A DNA stretch of 7,891 nt from contig NZ_CALLVP010000151.1 of the NCBI RefSeq assembly GCF_938010505.1, positions 1 to 7,891 on the forward strand, given 5' to 3'. The stretch comes from an uncultured Veillonella sp. (GTDB lineage: Bacteria > Bacillota > Negativicutes > Veillonellales > Veillonellaceae). A program made the position numbers and the translations under genes. This document shows, piece after piece, positions 1-6,379 of this stretch. The notes under the pieces were generated by a model. The model was not told the DNA's origin, searched no databases, and saw only the letters and a list, made by a program, of their open reading frames with translations. Within the stretch, counting starts at the first letter, position 1. Every line of letters begins with the position of its first letter.

Positions 1-15
1 TGCATATTGTTACAC

Positions 16-48
16 TATATTGGACTTAGAACAACGAATATAGAGAAT
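16..48 (+). promoter_or_regulatory. Candidate promoter region of the mut operon
   Basis: Two weak options are visible. TATATT at 16-21 is a five-of-six match to a -10 box; its -35 box would lie before the window, and it would start the RNA near 28, before the whole aptamer. Alternatively TTGGAC at 20-25 and GAGAAT at 43-48 are 17 bp apart, but that start (about 55) would cut off the GGTG at 50-53 that can pair with CACC at 202-205. The first fits the riboswitch better. Neither can be confirmed from the sequence. Confidence 0.3.
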
Positions 49-228
49 AGGTGTCGCAAGACTTAATAGAGAAATCGGTATAAGCCGATGCGGTCCCGCC
101 ACTGTAAGGACGAGCCTGCTTTCATATATGTCACTGGAGAAATCTGGGAAGGCGAAAGCGAGGTGATGAACCCGAGCCAGGAGAACTGCCTATTTGATAA
201 TCACCGTTATGTACCTACGAGCGATAGG
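47..228 (+). ncRNA. Cobalamin (vitamin B12) riboswitch aptamer
   Basis: This leader RNA should bind a cobalamin, probably adenosylcobalamin, and control the operon below it. Landmarks of the family appear in the right order. A P5-like hairpin ATCGG/CCGAT (74-78 with 85-89) has a 6-nt loop. It is followed by CCCGCCACTGTAA around 95-107, which holds the invariant GCCACTG (98-104). Next come CTGGGAAGGC (144-153) and GATGAACCCGAGCC (165-178), then the B12 box at 174-190, which differs from the usual form mainly by AAC for ACC. TCAC (131-134) can pair with GTGA (163-166), and GGTG (50-53) with CACC (202-205). A small hairpin CCTA/TAGG (214-228) follows and may be the accessory P13-type arm. The usual GGGAA before P5 reads GAGAA here (69-73). 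The exact ends are approximate. Confidence 0.93.
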
Positions 229-288
229 AAGGGGATTGGGGTATGCTGGCTACAGTGTTTTTTAGTGTACCTTTCAATAAGAAACCTT
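229..288 (+). promoter_or_regulatory. Riboswitch expression platform (linker with alternative pairings)
   Basis: This stretch joins the aptamer to the terminator and contains segments that could form competing helices. GGAAGG (227-232) can pair with CCTTTC (270-275, one G-U). CCTTAC (285-290) is the exact complement of GTAAGG (104-109) in the aptamer core. TGTACCT occurs twice (210-216 and 266-272). A T run at 258-263 has no strong stem before it and is not called a terminator. The pairings are seen in the sequence; their role in switching is inference. Confidence 0.5.
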
Positions 289-316
289 ACGTGTCACTCT
301 TGGTGGCACGTTTTTT
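289..316 (+). terminator. Riboswitch-controlled intrinsic terminator
   Basis: ACGTG (289-293) pairs with CACGT (307-311), extended by a T-G wobble (294/306) and CAC/GTG (295-297 with 303-305), around the loop TCTTG. This gives a 9-bp stem followed directly by six T residues (311-316). It lies between the B12 aptamer and mutA with no gene in between, so it is the natural output of the riboswitch: transcription either stops here or reads through into mutAB-meaB. Whether B12 favours stopping or read-through cannot be settled from sequence alone. Confidence 0.88.
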
Positions 317-375
317 GTTGCCATTTTAGAGTGAATGTTAAGTGTATGAGTCAGGCTTTATAGATATTAGACTGA

Positions 376-404
376 TGGACACATTTTGAGGTTGATGTGG
401 TCCA
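376..404 (+). other. Hairpin in the mutA leader
   Basis: TGGAC (376-380) pairs with GTCCA (400-404) and ACAT (381-384) with ATGT (395-398), leaving G399 as a single bulge and a 10-nt loop (385-394). The 9-bp stem is not followed by a T run, so it is not an intrinsic terminator. It lies downstream of the riboswitch terminator and about 95 nt before mutA, in RNA made only after read-through. It might stabilise or process the mRNA, or be a protein-binding palindrome; no function can be assigned. No convincing second promoter is seen in 317-498. Confidence 0.5.
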
Positions 405-484
405 ATACGGTAAAGCTCGTGTGATTCATATATCTAACAATTCGCAGGTACGGTGCGCTGTTTTCGGTATGGTTTCGAGTTGAA

Positions 485-491
485 AAGGAGG
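485..491 (+). promoter_or_regulatory. Strong ribosome binding site of mutA
   Basis: AAGGAGG is a near-perfect Shine-Dalgarno sequence, 7 nt before the ATG at 499. It fixes the mutA start and argues for high translation once transcription passes the riboswitch terminator. Confidence 0.9.
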
Positions 492-498
492 CACATAT

Positions 499-2661
499 AT
501 GTCTGACAAAAAGACTTCAAAGGATGCTGAACGCGATCTATTAGCACCTGTATCCTTTGATGAGTTTAAGAAACCTACGTATGAACAATGGCAGGCCGAG
601 GTTGAAAAAGCGTTAAAAGGTGGCGACTTCCATAAGAAGATGTTCACTAAAACCTATGAAGGGATTACGTTACAACCAATTTACACGCCTGCATTGCATG
701 GAGAAAAAATTCCAAAGGGTGTATATCCTGGAGCAGGTGAGTTCCTACGTGGCACAAAGGCAAGTGGTTATATTAAGGAGTCTTGGGGCGTATCCCAATA
801 CGTAGATGATTCCTTGCCTAAAGATGCCAATCATGCAAGTTTATACGAGATTGTAAAAGGTGGTTCTATCCACAACATTCGTCTTGATGAAGCAACACGC
901 CATGATCAAGATGTGCAAGTAGGCGCATCTGTTGGTATCGGCGGTACATCCTTATCTACTATGGATGACTGTAGCCAATTGATTGAGCGCTTCAATTTGA
1001 AGGAAAATCCTTTATACATTGAAACTGGTGCTTCTGCTGCTATTTTGCTCGGTATGTTGGCAGCGACTGTGAAAGGCTCTAAAAAACAGACTTCCGACTT
1101 GAAAGGTCTCGTTGGTGCAGACCCTGTTGGCGTTTGGGCTAAAGATGGTGCATTGCACATTTCCTTAGATACAGCCTTTGATGAAATGGCACATACTGTT
1201 GTATGGGCTAAAGAACAAGCTCCAGAACTTAAAACAGTACTCGTATCTGGCGATGTATACGCTAATGGCGGCGCGAATGATGTGCAGGAGGTTGCTTATG
1301 CATTGGCAACAGCAGTTTGTTACGTACGTCAATTAGCACAACGCAACATCGATATTCACACGATCGCTAAGAGCATGATGTTCACATTCTCCATGGGTGC
1401 AAACTTCTTCATGGAAATCGCTAAATTGCGCGCATTGCGCGTACTTTGGGCGCGCATCATGGAAGCATTCGGTGCTGAAGAAGCTGACCGTGCAGTTCAT
1501 GTACACGGCAGAACATCTGCTTTCACAAAAACTGTATACGACCCATATGTAAACTTGTTGCGTAATACAACACAAGCATTCTCTGGCGTTGTAGGCGGTT
1601 TGAACAGCCTTGAAGTATCTCCATTCGACCAACCAATTCGCAAAGCGGACGATTTCTCTCGCCGTATTGCCCGTAACATCCAAGTTATGTTGCAAACAGA
1701 ATTCGAGTTGCGTCAACCTGTGGACCCTGTAGGTGGTTCTTGGTACGTGGAAACTTTGGCTGCTGAATTATGTGAAAAAATTTGGGCTGAGTTCCAAACG
1801 ATCGAATCTAAAGGCGGCATCGTGGCAGCTTTGAAAGAAGGCTATCCACAAGCTCAAGTTAAAGCTATTCTTGATGAACGCTTCAAAAACCTTGCATTCC
1901 GCAGAGATGTGGCTGTAGGTAACAACATGTATGCGAACATGACAGAAGAATTGCTTGATCCAAAACCAGAAAATCAAGAAACATTACGTCAAAAACGGGT
2001 TTCTCAAATTGAAGAGTACTTGGCGAGTGCGGAGCCAGATGCTGTTGTAAAAGCACAGGCTACCTTAGAAGCTAGCACTACAGAACCGGGCGCTTTGATT
2101 GGCCTTATCGAACTCGGTGCATTGCAAAAATTGACAATCCGTCAAATCCGTAAGGCTTTAGATGCTGGCGATATTTCTTCTGAAACTATTGAGCCAATCA
2201 CTGCACATCGCTGGACTGAACAATTTGAAGCACTTCGTATGCGCACTGAAAATTATAAACAACGTACGAAAGACAATGTGAAGGTATTCTTGGCTAATAT
2301 GGGCCCAATTCCTCAACATAAACCTCGTGCGGACTTCTCCACAGGCTTCTTCGAAGTAGGTGCTTTTGAAGTTATTAAAAATGACGGCCATGAAACAACG
2401 GCTGATGCTGCGAAGGCTGCTCGTGAAAGTGGTGCGGATGTTGTGGTTATCTGTTCCACAGATGATACATATCCAGAATTGGTACCACCACTCGCTAAAG
2501 AATTGAAAGAAACTATGCCGAATGTAACGGTTATTTTGGCAGGGGCACCTCCTAAGGACCTAGAGCCTGTATATCGTGAAGCTGGCGTAGACGACTTCAT
2601 TTCCGTTCGTGCAAATTGTTACGAAATCTTGAATACGTTACAAGATAAGAAAGGGATGTGA
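499..2661 (+). CDS. mutA: Methylmalonyl-CoA mutase, small (beta, non-catalytic) subunit
   Basis: This 720-residue cytoplasmic protein is the partner of MutB in the heterodimeric mutase that interconverts succinyl-CoA and (R)-methylmalonyl-CoA. Residues ~40-480 form the mutase TIM-barrel region: WGVSQY at 96-101 matches the MutB WTVRQY region, and FFMEIAKLRALRVLWARI at 303-320 and DPVGGSWYVE at 409-418 are family hallmarks. The C-terminal ~130 residues resemble the B12-binding fold, but the cobalt-ligand motif DxHxxG is absent; MGPIPQHKPR at 601-610 stands in its place. The substrate-site histidine is also lost (VYANGGAN at 253-260, where MutB has GYHMQEAG). These losses mark the non-catalytic subunit. 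It is longer than the ~640-residue Propionibacterium subunit as I know it, apparently because a helical linker (~495-560) is kept. It is the first gene of the operon, preceded by the B12 riboswitch and a strong ribosome binding site. Confidence 0.95.
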   Translation: MSDKKTSKDAERDLLAPVSFDEFKKPTYEQWQAEVEKALKGGDFHKKMFTKTYEGITLQPIYTPALHGEKIPKGVYPGAGEFLRGTKASGYIKESWGVSQYVDDSLPKDANHASLYEIVKGGSIHNIRLDEATRHDQDVQVGASVGIGGTSLSTMDDCSQLIERFNLKENPLYIETGASAAILLGMLAATVKGSKKQTSDLKGLVGADPVGVWAKDGALHISLDTAFDEMAHTVVWAKEQAPELKTVLVSGDVYANGGANDVQEVAYALATAVCYVRQLAQRNIDIHTIAKSMMFTFSMGANFFMEIAKLRALRVLWARIMEAFGAEEADRAVHVHGRTSAFTKTVYDPYVNLLRNTTQAFSGVVGGLNSLEVSPFDQPIRKADDFSRRIARNIQVMLQTEFELRQPVDPVGGSWYVETLAAELCEKIWAEFQTIESKGGIVAALKEGYPQAQVKAILDERFKNLAFRRDVAVGNNMYANMTEELLDPKPENQETLRQKRVSQIEEYLASAEPDAVVKAQATLEASTTEPGALIGLIELGALQKLTIRQIRKALDAGDISSETIEPITAHRWTEQFEALRMRTENYKQRTKDNVKVFLANMGPIPQHKPRADFSTGFFEVGAFEVIKNDGHETTADAAKAARESGADVVVICSTDDTYPELVPPLAKELKETMPNVTVILAGAPPKDLEPVYREAGVDDFISVRANCYEILNTLQDKKGM

Positions 2662-2665
2662 GCTC

Positions 2666-4855
2666 ATGTTTAAAAATCCAGACTTCTCCTCTCTTGGCTT
2701 GGGATCTCAGACAGCAACATCTCGCGATGCATGGCTTGCTGAACTTCAAAAAGAAACAGGAAAAAGCTTTGAAGATTTATATAATACAACAATGGAGCAA
2801 ATCCAACTAAAACCTCTCTATACAGAGATGGATTACGAAGGGATGACACACCTTGACTATATGGCTGGTGTACCTCCATTCTTGCGTGGACCTTATTCCA
2901 CAATGTACGTAACTCGTCCTTGGACAGTACGTCAGTACGCTGGTTTCTCCACTGCGGAAGAATCCAATGCGTTCTATCGTCGTAACTTGGCAGCGGGCCA
3001 AAAAGGTTTGTCTATTGCCTTTGACCTTGCTACACACCGTGGCTATGATTCTGACCATCCTCGCGTAGTAGGCGATGTTGGTAAAGCGGGCGTTGCGGTA
3101 GACTCCATCCTCGACATGGAAATTCTATTCTCTGGTATCCCTCTTGACCAAATGTCCGTATCCATGACAATGAACGGCGCCGTATTGCCTGTTATGGCAT
3201 TCTATATCTTAGCTGGTGAAGAACAAGGCGTTGATAAAAAGGTTATGGCTGGTACAATCCAAAATGATATCTTGAAAGAATTCATGGTACGTAATACCTA
3301 TATTTACCCTCCAGCTACGTCCATGCGTATCATCGGTGATATCTTTGCGTACACATCTCAGTATATGCCTAAGTTCAACAGTATCTCCATTTCTGGCTAT
3401 CATATGCAAGAAGCGGGTGCTACTGCGGATATCGAATTAGGTTATACATTGGCCGATGGTCTCGAATACATCCGTACCGGTGTTAATGCAGGCCTTCACG
3501 TAGATAAATTCGCACCACGCTTGTCCTTCTTCTGGGCAATCGGTAAAAACTACTTCATGGAAGTGGCAAAAATGCGTGCGGCTCGTATGTTGTGGGCTAA
3601 GATTATTAATAGCTTCGGCTCTGATAATCCTAAATCCATGGCACTTCGTACACATAGCCAAACATCTGGTTGGTCTCTTACAGAACAAGATCCGTTCAAC
3701 AACGTGGCTCGTACATGTATGGAAGCGATGGGTGCGGCGTTGGGCCATACTCAGTCTCTACATACAAATGCGCTTGACGAAGCTATTGCGTTGCCTACGG
3801 ACTTCTCCGCACGTATTGCGCGTAATACTCAGCTTTACATCCAAGACGAAACTAAAGTATGTAAGGTTATTGATCCATGGGGCGGTTCCTACTATGTAGA
3901 GGCATTGACAGATGAATTGATTCGTCGCGCTTGGGGTCATATTCAAGAAATCGAATCCCTTGGTGGTATGGCGAAAGCGATTGATACAGGTCTTCCTAAG
4001 ATGCGTATCGAAGAGGCTGCGGCTCGTCGCCAAGCTCGTATCGACTCTGGTCGTGAAGCGATCATCGGTATCAATAAATATCGTCTAGATAAAGAAGATC
4101 CATTGGATATCCTCGACGTAGATAACACGGCTGTACGGGAAGCGCAAATTCGTCGTCTCGAACAATTGCGTGCTAACCGAGATGAAGAAAAAGTTCAATC
4201 CTGTCTCGAAGCAATCACAAAGGCTACTGAATCTGGGGAAGGCAACTTGCTTGCTCTTGCACTTGAAGCCGCTCGTGCTCGTGCATCTTTGGGTGAAATT
4301 TCCTTTGCTGTTGAAAAAGTTTGTGGCCGTCATAAAGCGGTTATTCGCTCTATTTCCGGCGTATATTCCAGCGAATATGAAGATGACGATGTAATCAAAG
4401 AAGTACGTCAAATGGCTGATGATTTCGAAGAACTCGAAGGTCGTCGTCCTCGTATCATGATTGCTAAGATGGGCCAAGACGGTCATGACCGTGGTGCCAA
4501 AGTTATTGCTACATCCTTCGCGGACATGGGCTTTGACGTGGATATCGGACCTTTGTTCCAAACTCCAGAAGAAACAGCACAAGATGCGGTGGATAATGAC
4601 GTTCATATTGTCGGATTTAGTTCTCTTGCGGCGGGGCATAAAACATTATTGCCTCAACTTGTAGAGGAACTCAACAAGCGGGGCCGTGGAGATATTTTAG
4701 TTGCCATCGGCGGCGTAATCCCTGCTCAGGACTATGAATTCCTACGCGAACATGGCGCAGTGGCTATCTTTGGCCCTGGTACAGTTTTGCCAGTAGCGGC
4801 GAAAAAATTACTAGAATCATTGACTAGTCACGTTCAAGACGAGTCTCATGACTGA
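2666..4855 (+). CDS. mutB: Methylmalonyl-CoA mutase, large (alpha, catalytic) subunit
   Basis: This 729-residue protein is the adenosylcobalamin-dependent catalytic subunit that rearranges succinyl-CoA to (R)-methylmalonyl-CoA, or the reverse, by a radical mechanism. Residues ~40-560 form the substrate-binding barrel. The catalytic residues known from the Propionibacterium enzyme can be placed: Y91 (in RQYAGFST), Q199 (GTIQND), R209 (MVRN), Y245 and H246 (SGYHMQEAG), and K601. The C-terminal domain (~590-729) carries the cobalt-ligand motif D605-G-H607-D-R-G610, with GFSSLAAGH and IGGVIP downstream as in B12-binding folds. The length is normal for the family. The ATG lies 4 bp after the mutA stop with AAGGG (2651-2655) upstream, so the pair is co-transcribed and probably translationally coupled. 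In propionate fermenters the enzyme runs from succinyl-CoA towards propionate; that direction is inferred here from the likely host. Confidence 0.97.
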   Translation: MFKNPDFSSLGLGSQTATSRDAWLAELQKETGKSFEDLYNTTMEQIQLKPLYTEMDYEGMTHLDYMAGVPPFLRGPYSTMYVTRPWTVRQYAGFSTAEESNAFYRRNLAAGQKGLSIAFDLATHRGYDSDHPRVVGDVGKAGVAVDSILDMEILFSGIPLDQMSVSMTMNGAVLPVMAFYILAGEEQGVDKKVMAGTIQNDILKEFMVRNTYIYPPATSMRIIGDIFAYTSQYMPKFNSISISGYHMQEAGATADIELGYTLADGLEYIRTGVNAGLHVDKFAPRLSFFWAIGKNYFMEVAKMRAARMLWAKIINSFGSDNPKSMALRTHSQTSGWSLTEQDPFNNVARTCMEAMGAALGHTQSLHTNALDEAIALPTDFSARIARNTQLYIQDETKVCKVIDPWGGSYYVEALTDELIRRAWGHIQEIESLGGMAKAIDTGLPKMRIEEAAARRQARIDSGREAIIGINKYRLDKEDPLDILDVDNTAVREAQIRRLEQLRANRDEEKVQSCLEAITKATESGEGNLLALALEAARARASLGEISFAVEKVCGRHKAVIRSISGVYSSEYEDDDVIKEVRQMADDFEELEGRRPRIMIAKMGQDGHDRGAKVIATSFADMGFDVDIGPLFQTPEETAQDAVDNDVHIVGFSSLAAGHKTLLPQLVEELNKRGRGDILVAIGGVIPAQDYEFLREHGAVAIFGPGTVLPVAAKKLLESLTSHVQDESHD

Positions 4856-6101
4856 TAATAAACGGCCTACTCCGGATGAATTGCGCAATACACAGGATGC
4901 TACTTTTACCACTGGTGAAGGTAAGGCGCCAGAATTAGGTGTAAAAAACGCAAGCACCGAGGGTAGTACCTACCGTCCCGACTGGGTGCCAGAAGATGCG
5001 AAAAAAGATGATACCTACGCGTGTCACGTGATGAAAGGCGTCAAGGAAATGCACGACGGCCTCTTATCTAGCTCCGCTCATCTGGCTCCAGCGGTACGTC
5101 CCGTACAGCGGCGAAAGAAATTAACTGTCGCTGATTATGTACGCGGTATCGAGCAGGGGGACCGCGTTATACTTTCACGGGCTATTACATTAGTAGAAAG
5201 TAATAATAAGGACCATTTCAAACTAGCTCAACAAGTATTACAAGGTGTATTGCCTCGTACAGGTAAGGCATTGCGCATCGGTATTACTGGTGTGCCTGGG
5301 GCTGGTAAAAGTACATTTATTGAAGCCTTTGGTAACATGCTCATTGAAGCTGGTTACAAGGTTGCCGTACTTGCCGTAGACCCTACGAGCCAAGTCACAA
5401 AAGGCAGTATTTTGGGTGATAAAACGCGGATGGAAACGTTGACAAAACATCCAGAAGCGTACATTCGTCCATCGCCGGCTGGTGGTACGCTAGGCGGTGT
5501 GGCTCGTAAAAGTAGAGAGACGATGCTACTTTGCGAGGCTGCTGGGTATGATATCATTCTCGTTGAAACCGTTGGGGTTGGGCAAAGTGAAGTTACTGTG
5601 CGTTCCATGGTAGACTTCTTTATGCTCATCGTATTGACTGGTGCAGGCGATGAATTACAAGGTATCAAAAAAGGCGTTATGGAACTTGCCGATGCTATTG
5701 TGGTCAATAAGGCTGATGGGGATAATCTCAAACGAGCTCTCATTGCCCGCAGCGACTACGATCGGATGTTGCACTACATTCGTCCAGCTACGGAAAAATG
5801 GAAGACCCAAGCCTACACATGTTCAGCTGTTACGAAGGATGGCCTAGACGAATTATGGGATGTCATCCAAGAATTTGCTGAACAAGGTAAAGAAAATGGC
5901 GTATTCTTAAAACGCCGTCAAGAACAATCCCTCCGTTGGGTACGCGATATGATTGACGAACACTTGCACAACCTATTCTTTAACAATGTAGTCATTCAAG
6001 GTCGTATGGGCGAAGTCGAAGCCGCTGTCTTAGACGGTGAAATGAGCGAATCTCAAGCCGTTGAAGAATTAATTGGCGTGTTCGATAAGTCTTTGCAATA
6101 A
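4848..6101 (+). CDS. meaB: Methylmalonyl-CoA mutase-associated GTPase MeaB (ArgK family)
   Basis: This 417-residue cytoplasmic G3E-type P-loop GTPase acts as a chaperone of the mutase, gating adenosylcobalamin loading and protecting the enzyme from inactivation. Visible motifs are Walker A GVPGAGKST (148-156), VDPTS (177-181), ILGDKTRM (188-195), ETVGVGQSE (240-248), the guanine-specificity motif NKAD (287-290) and SAVTKDGLDEL (326-336). The C-terminal helices (~355-415) match the family dimerisation arm. The recognisable family starts near residue 92 (TVADYVRGIEQGDR), leaving about 90 polar residues of N-terminal extension; family members are usually ~320-330 residues. The ATG overlaps the end of mutB (ATGACTGA, 8 nt), which suggests translational coupling; no strong ribosome binding site precedes it. 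M62 (ATG at 5031) is an alternative start without a clear site. Its place behind mutB supports a mutase role over the old name, lysine/arginine/ornithine transport ATPase. Confidence 0.94.
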   Translation: MTDNKRPTPDELRNTQDATFTTGEGKAPELGVKNASTEGSTYRPDWVPEDAKKDDTYACHVMKGVKEMHDGLLSSSAHLAPAVRPVQRRKKLTVADYVRGIEQGDRVILSRAITLVESNNKDHFKLAQQVLQGVLPRTGKALRIGITGVPGAGKSTFIEAFGNMLIEAGYKVAVLAVDPTSQVTKGSILGDKTRMETLTKHPEAYIRPSPAGGTLGGVARKSRETMLLCEAAGYDIILVETVGVGQSEVTVRSMVDFFMLIVLTGAGDELQGIKKGVMELADAIVVNKADGDNLKRALIARSDYDRMLHYIRPATEKWKTQAYTCSAVTKDGLDELWDVIQEFAEQGKENGVFLKRRQEQSLRWVRDMIDEHLHNLFFNNVVIQGRMGEVEAAVLDGEMSESQAVEELIGVFDKSLQ

Positions 6102-6105
6102 GTAG

Positions 6106-6201
6106 ATCGGTAAATACATATTGTATTGCTAAATACATATTAGATAAGCCGGCATAACTTATCTTAATACGAACTCTGTTAGCAATCGTATGTATTTCGA
6201 T
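6106..6201 (+). repeat. 96-nt imperfect inverted repeat with embedded 12-bp direct repeat
   Basis: Starting 5 nt after the meaB stop, the arms pair in blocks: ATCG/CGAT (6106-6109 with 6198-6201), AAATACATA/TATGTATTT (6112-6120 with 6189-6197), ATTGCTAA/TTAGCAAT (6125-6132 with 6179-6186), TATT/AATA (6138-6141 with 6166-6169) and AGATAAG/CTTATCT (6142-6148 with 6158-6164), about 32 bp in all around a 9-nt loop. TAAATACATATT also occurs twice in direct orientation (6111-6122 and 6130-6141, 19-bp period), and ATGTATTT recurs at 6212-6219. There is no T run at its end, so it is not a normal terminator. It could be a 3'-end stabiliser of the mut mRNA or a miniature dispersed repeat. No obvious target-site duplication is seen. 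Confidence 0.7.
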
Positions 6202-6206
6202 ATAAT
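6179..6206 (+). promoter_or_regulatory. Possible promoter for a short intergenic RNA
   Basis: TTAGCA (6179-6184) and a perfect TATAAT (6201-6206) are 16 bp apart. A transcript would begin near 6213 and run straight into the folded element and T tract at 6222-6285. In such an AT-rich stretch a TATAAT may occur by chance, so confidence is low. Confidence 0.25.
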
Positions 6207-6221
6207 TAAAGATGTATTTGT

Positions 6222-6286
6222 AAAAGGCATAGTATCAATTTCACTGTTGGATTTAGATCAATAGTAGTTGTATACTATGTCTTTTT
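6222..6286 (+). terminator. Long intrinsic terminator of the mutAB-meaB operon
   Basis: AAAAGG (6222-6227) and CATAGTAT (6228-6235) pair with ATACTATG (6272-6279) and TCTTTT (6280-6285), a 14-bp stem with one G-T wobble that ends in a T-rich tract (6282-6286). The long interior folds again: CAAT/GTTG (6236-6239 with 6267-6270) and ACTGTTGG/TCAATAGT (6243-6250 with 6258-6265, two wobbles). It is the first hairpin plus T tract after meaB and should end the operon. The A run on the 5' side would let it act on the other strand too. The large structured interior is unusual and would also fit a small RNA. Confidence 0.7.
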
Positions 6287-6323
6287 CTCTGTCATAATAA
6301 CTAGTTCTGATTAATTGTCTAAT

Positions 6324-6355
6324 AAAAGATGATTAATATATAAGTTCATCTTTTT
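6324..6355 (+). terminator. Second A/T-rich terminator-like hairpin
   Basis: AAAAGATGA (6324-6332) pairs perfectly with TCATCTTTT (6346-6354) around a 13-nt AT-rich loop, ending in five T residues (6351-6355). It resembles a weak bidirectional intrinsic terminator and would catch read-through from the mut operon. Its T tract overlaps the possible -35 box of the next promoter. Confidence 0.5.
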
Positions 6356-6379
6356 AAAATGCAAAAGTCAGTGTATAAT
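6351..6379 (+). promoter_or_regulatory. Promoter of the small membrane protein gene
   Basis: A perfect -10 box TATAAT (6374-6379) lies 17 bp after a weak -35 box TTTTTA (6351-6356). A second TATAAT is at 6385-6390 without a usable -35. The start would be near 6386, giving a leader of about 43 nt. That leader contains an A/T-only inverted repeat TAATATT/AATATTA (6387-6393 with 6406-6412), which may be an operator or just base composition. Confidence 0.5.

Noticed and set aside
253..263. A first intrinsic terminator at the T run 258-263
   Set aside because: No stable stem directly precedes the T run; the real terminator is at 289-316.
88..363. 91-codon open frame on the + strand across the leader
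   Set aside because: It runs through the cobalamin aptamer and the riboswitch terminator, has no ribosome binding site, and its product looks random in composition.
4085..4639. 184-codon open frame on the - strand inside mutB, and other antisense frames in mutA, mutB and meaB
   Set aside because: They are antisense shadows of clearly conserved coding sequence, with no start signals or family features.
6111..6141. Two copies of a 12-bp repeat as a CRISPR remnant
   Set aside because: The repeat is too short, the 7-nt gap is far too short for a spacer, and no cas genes are nearby.
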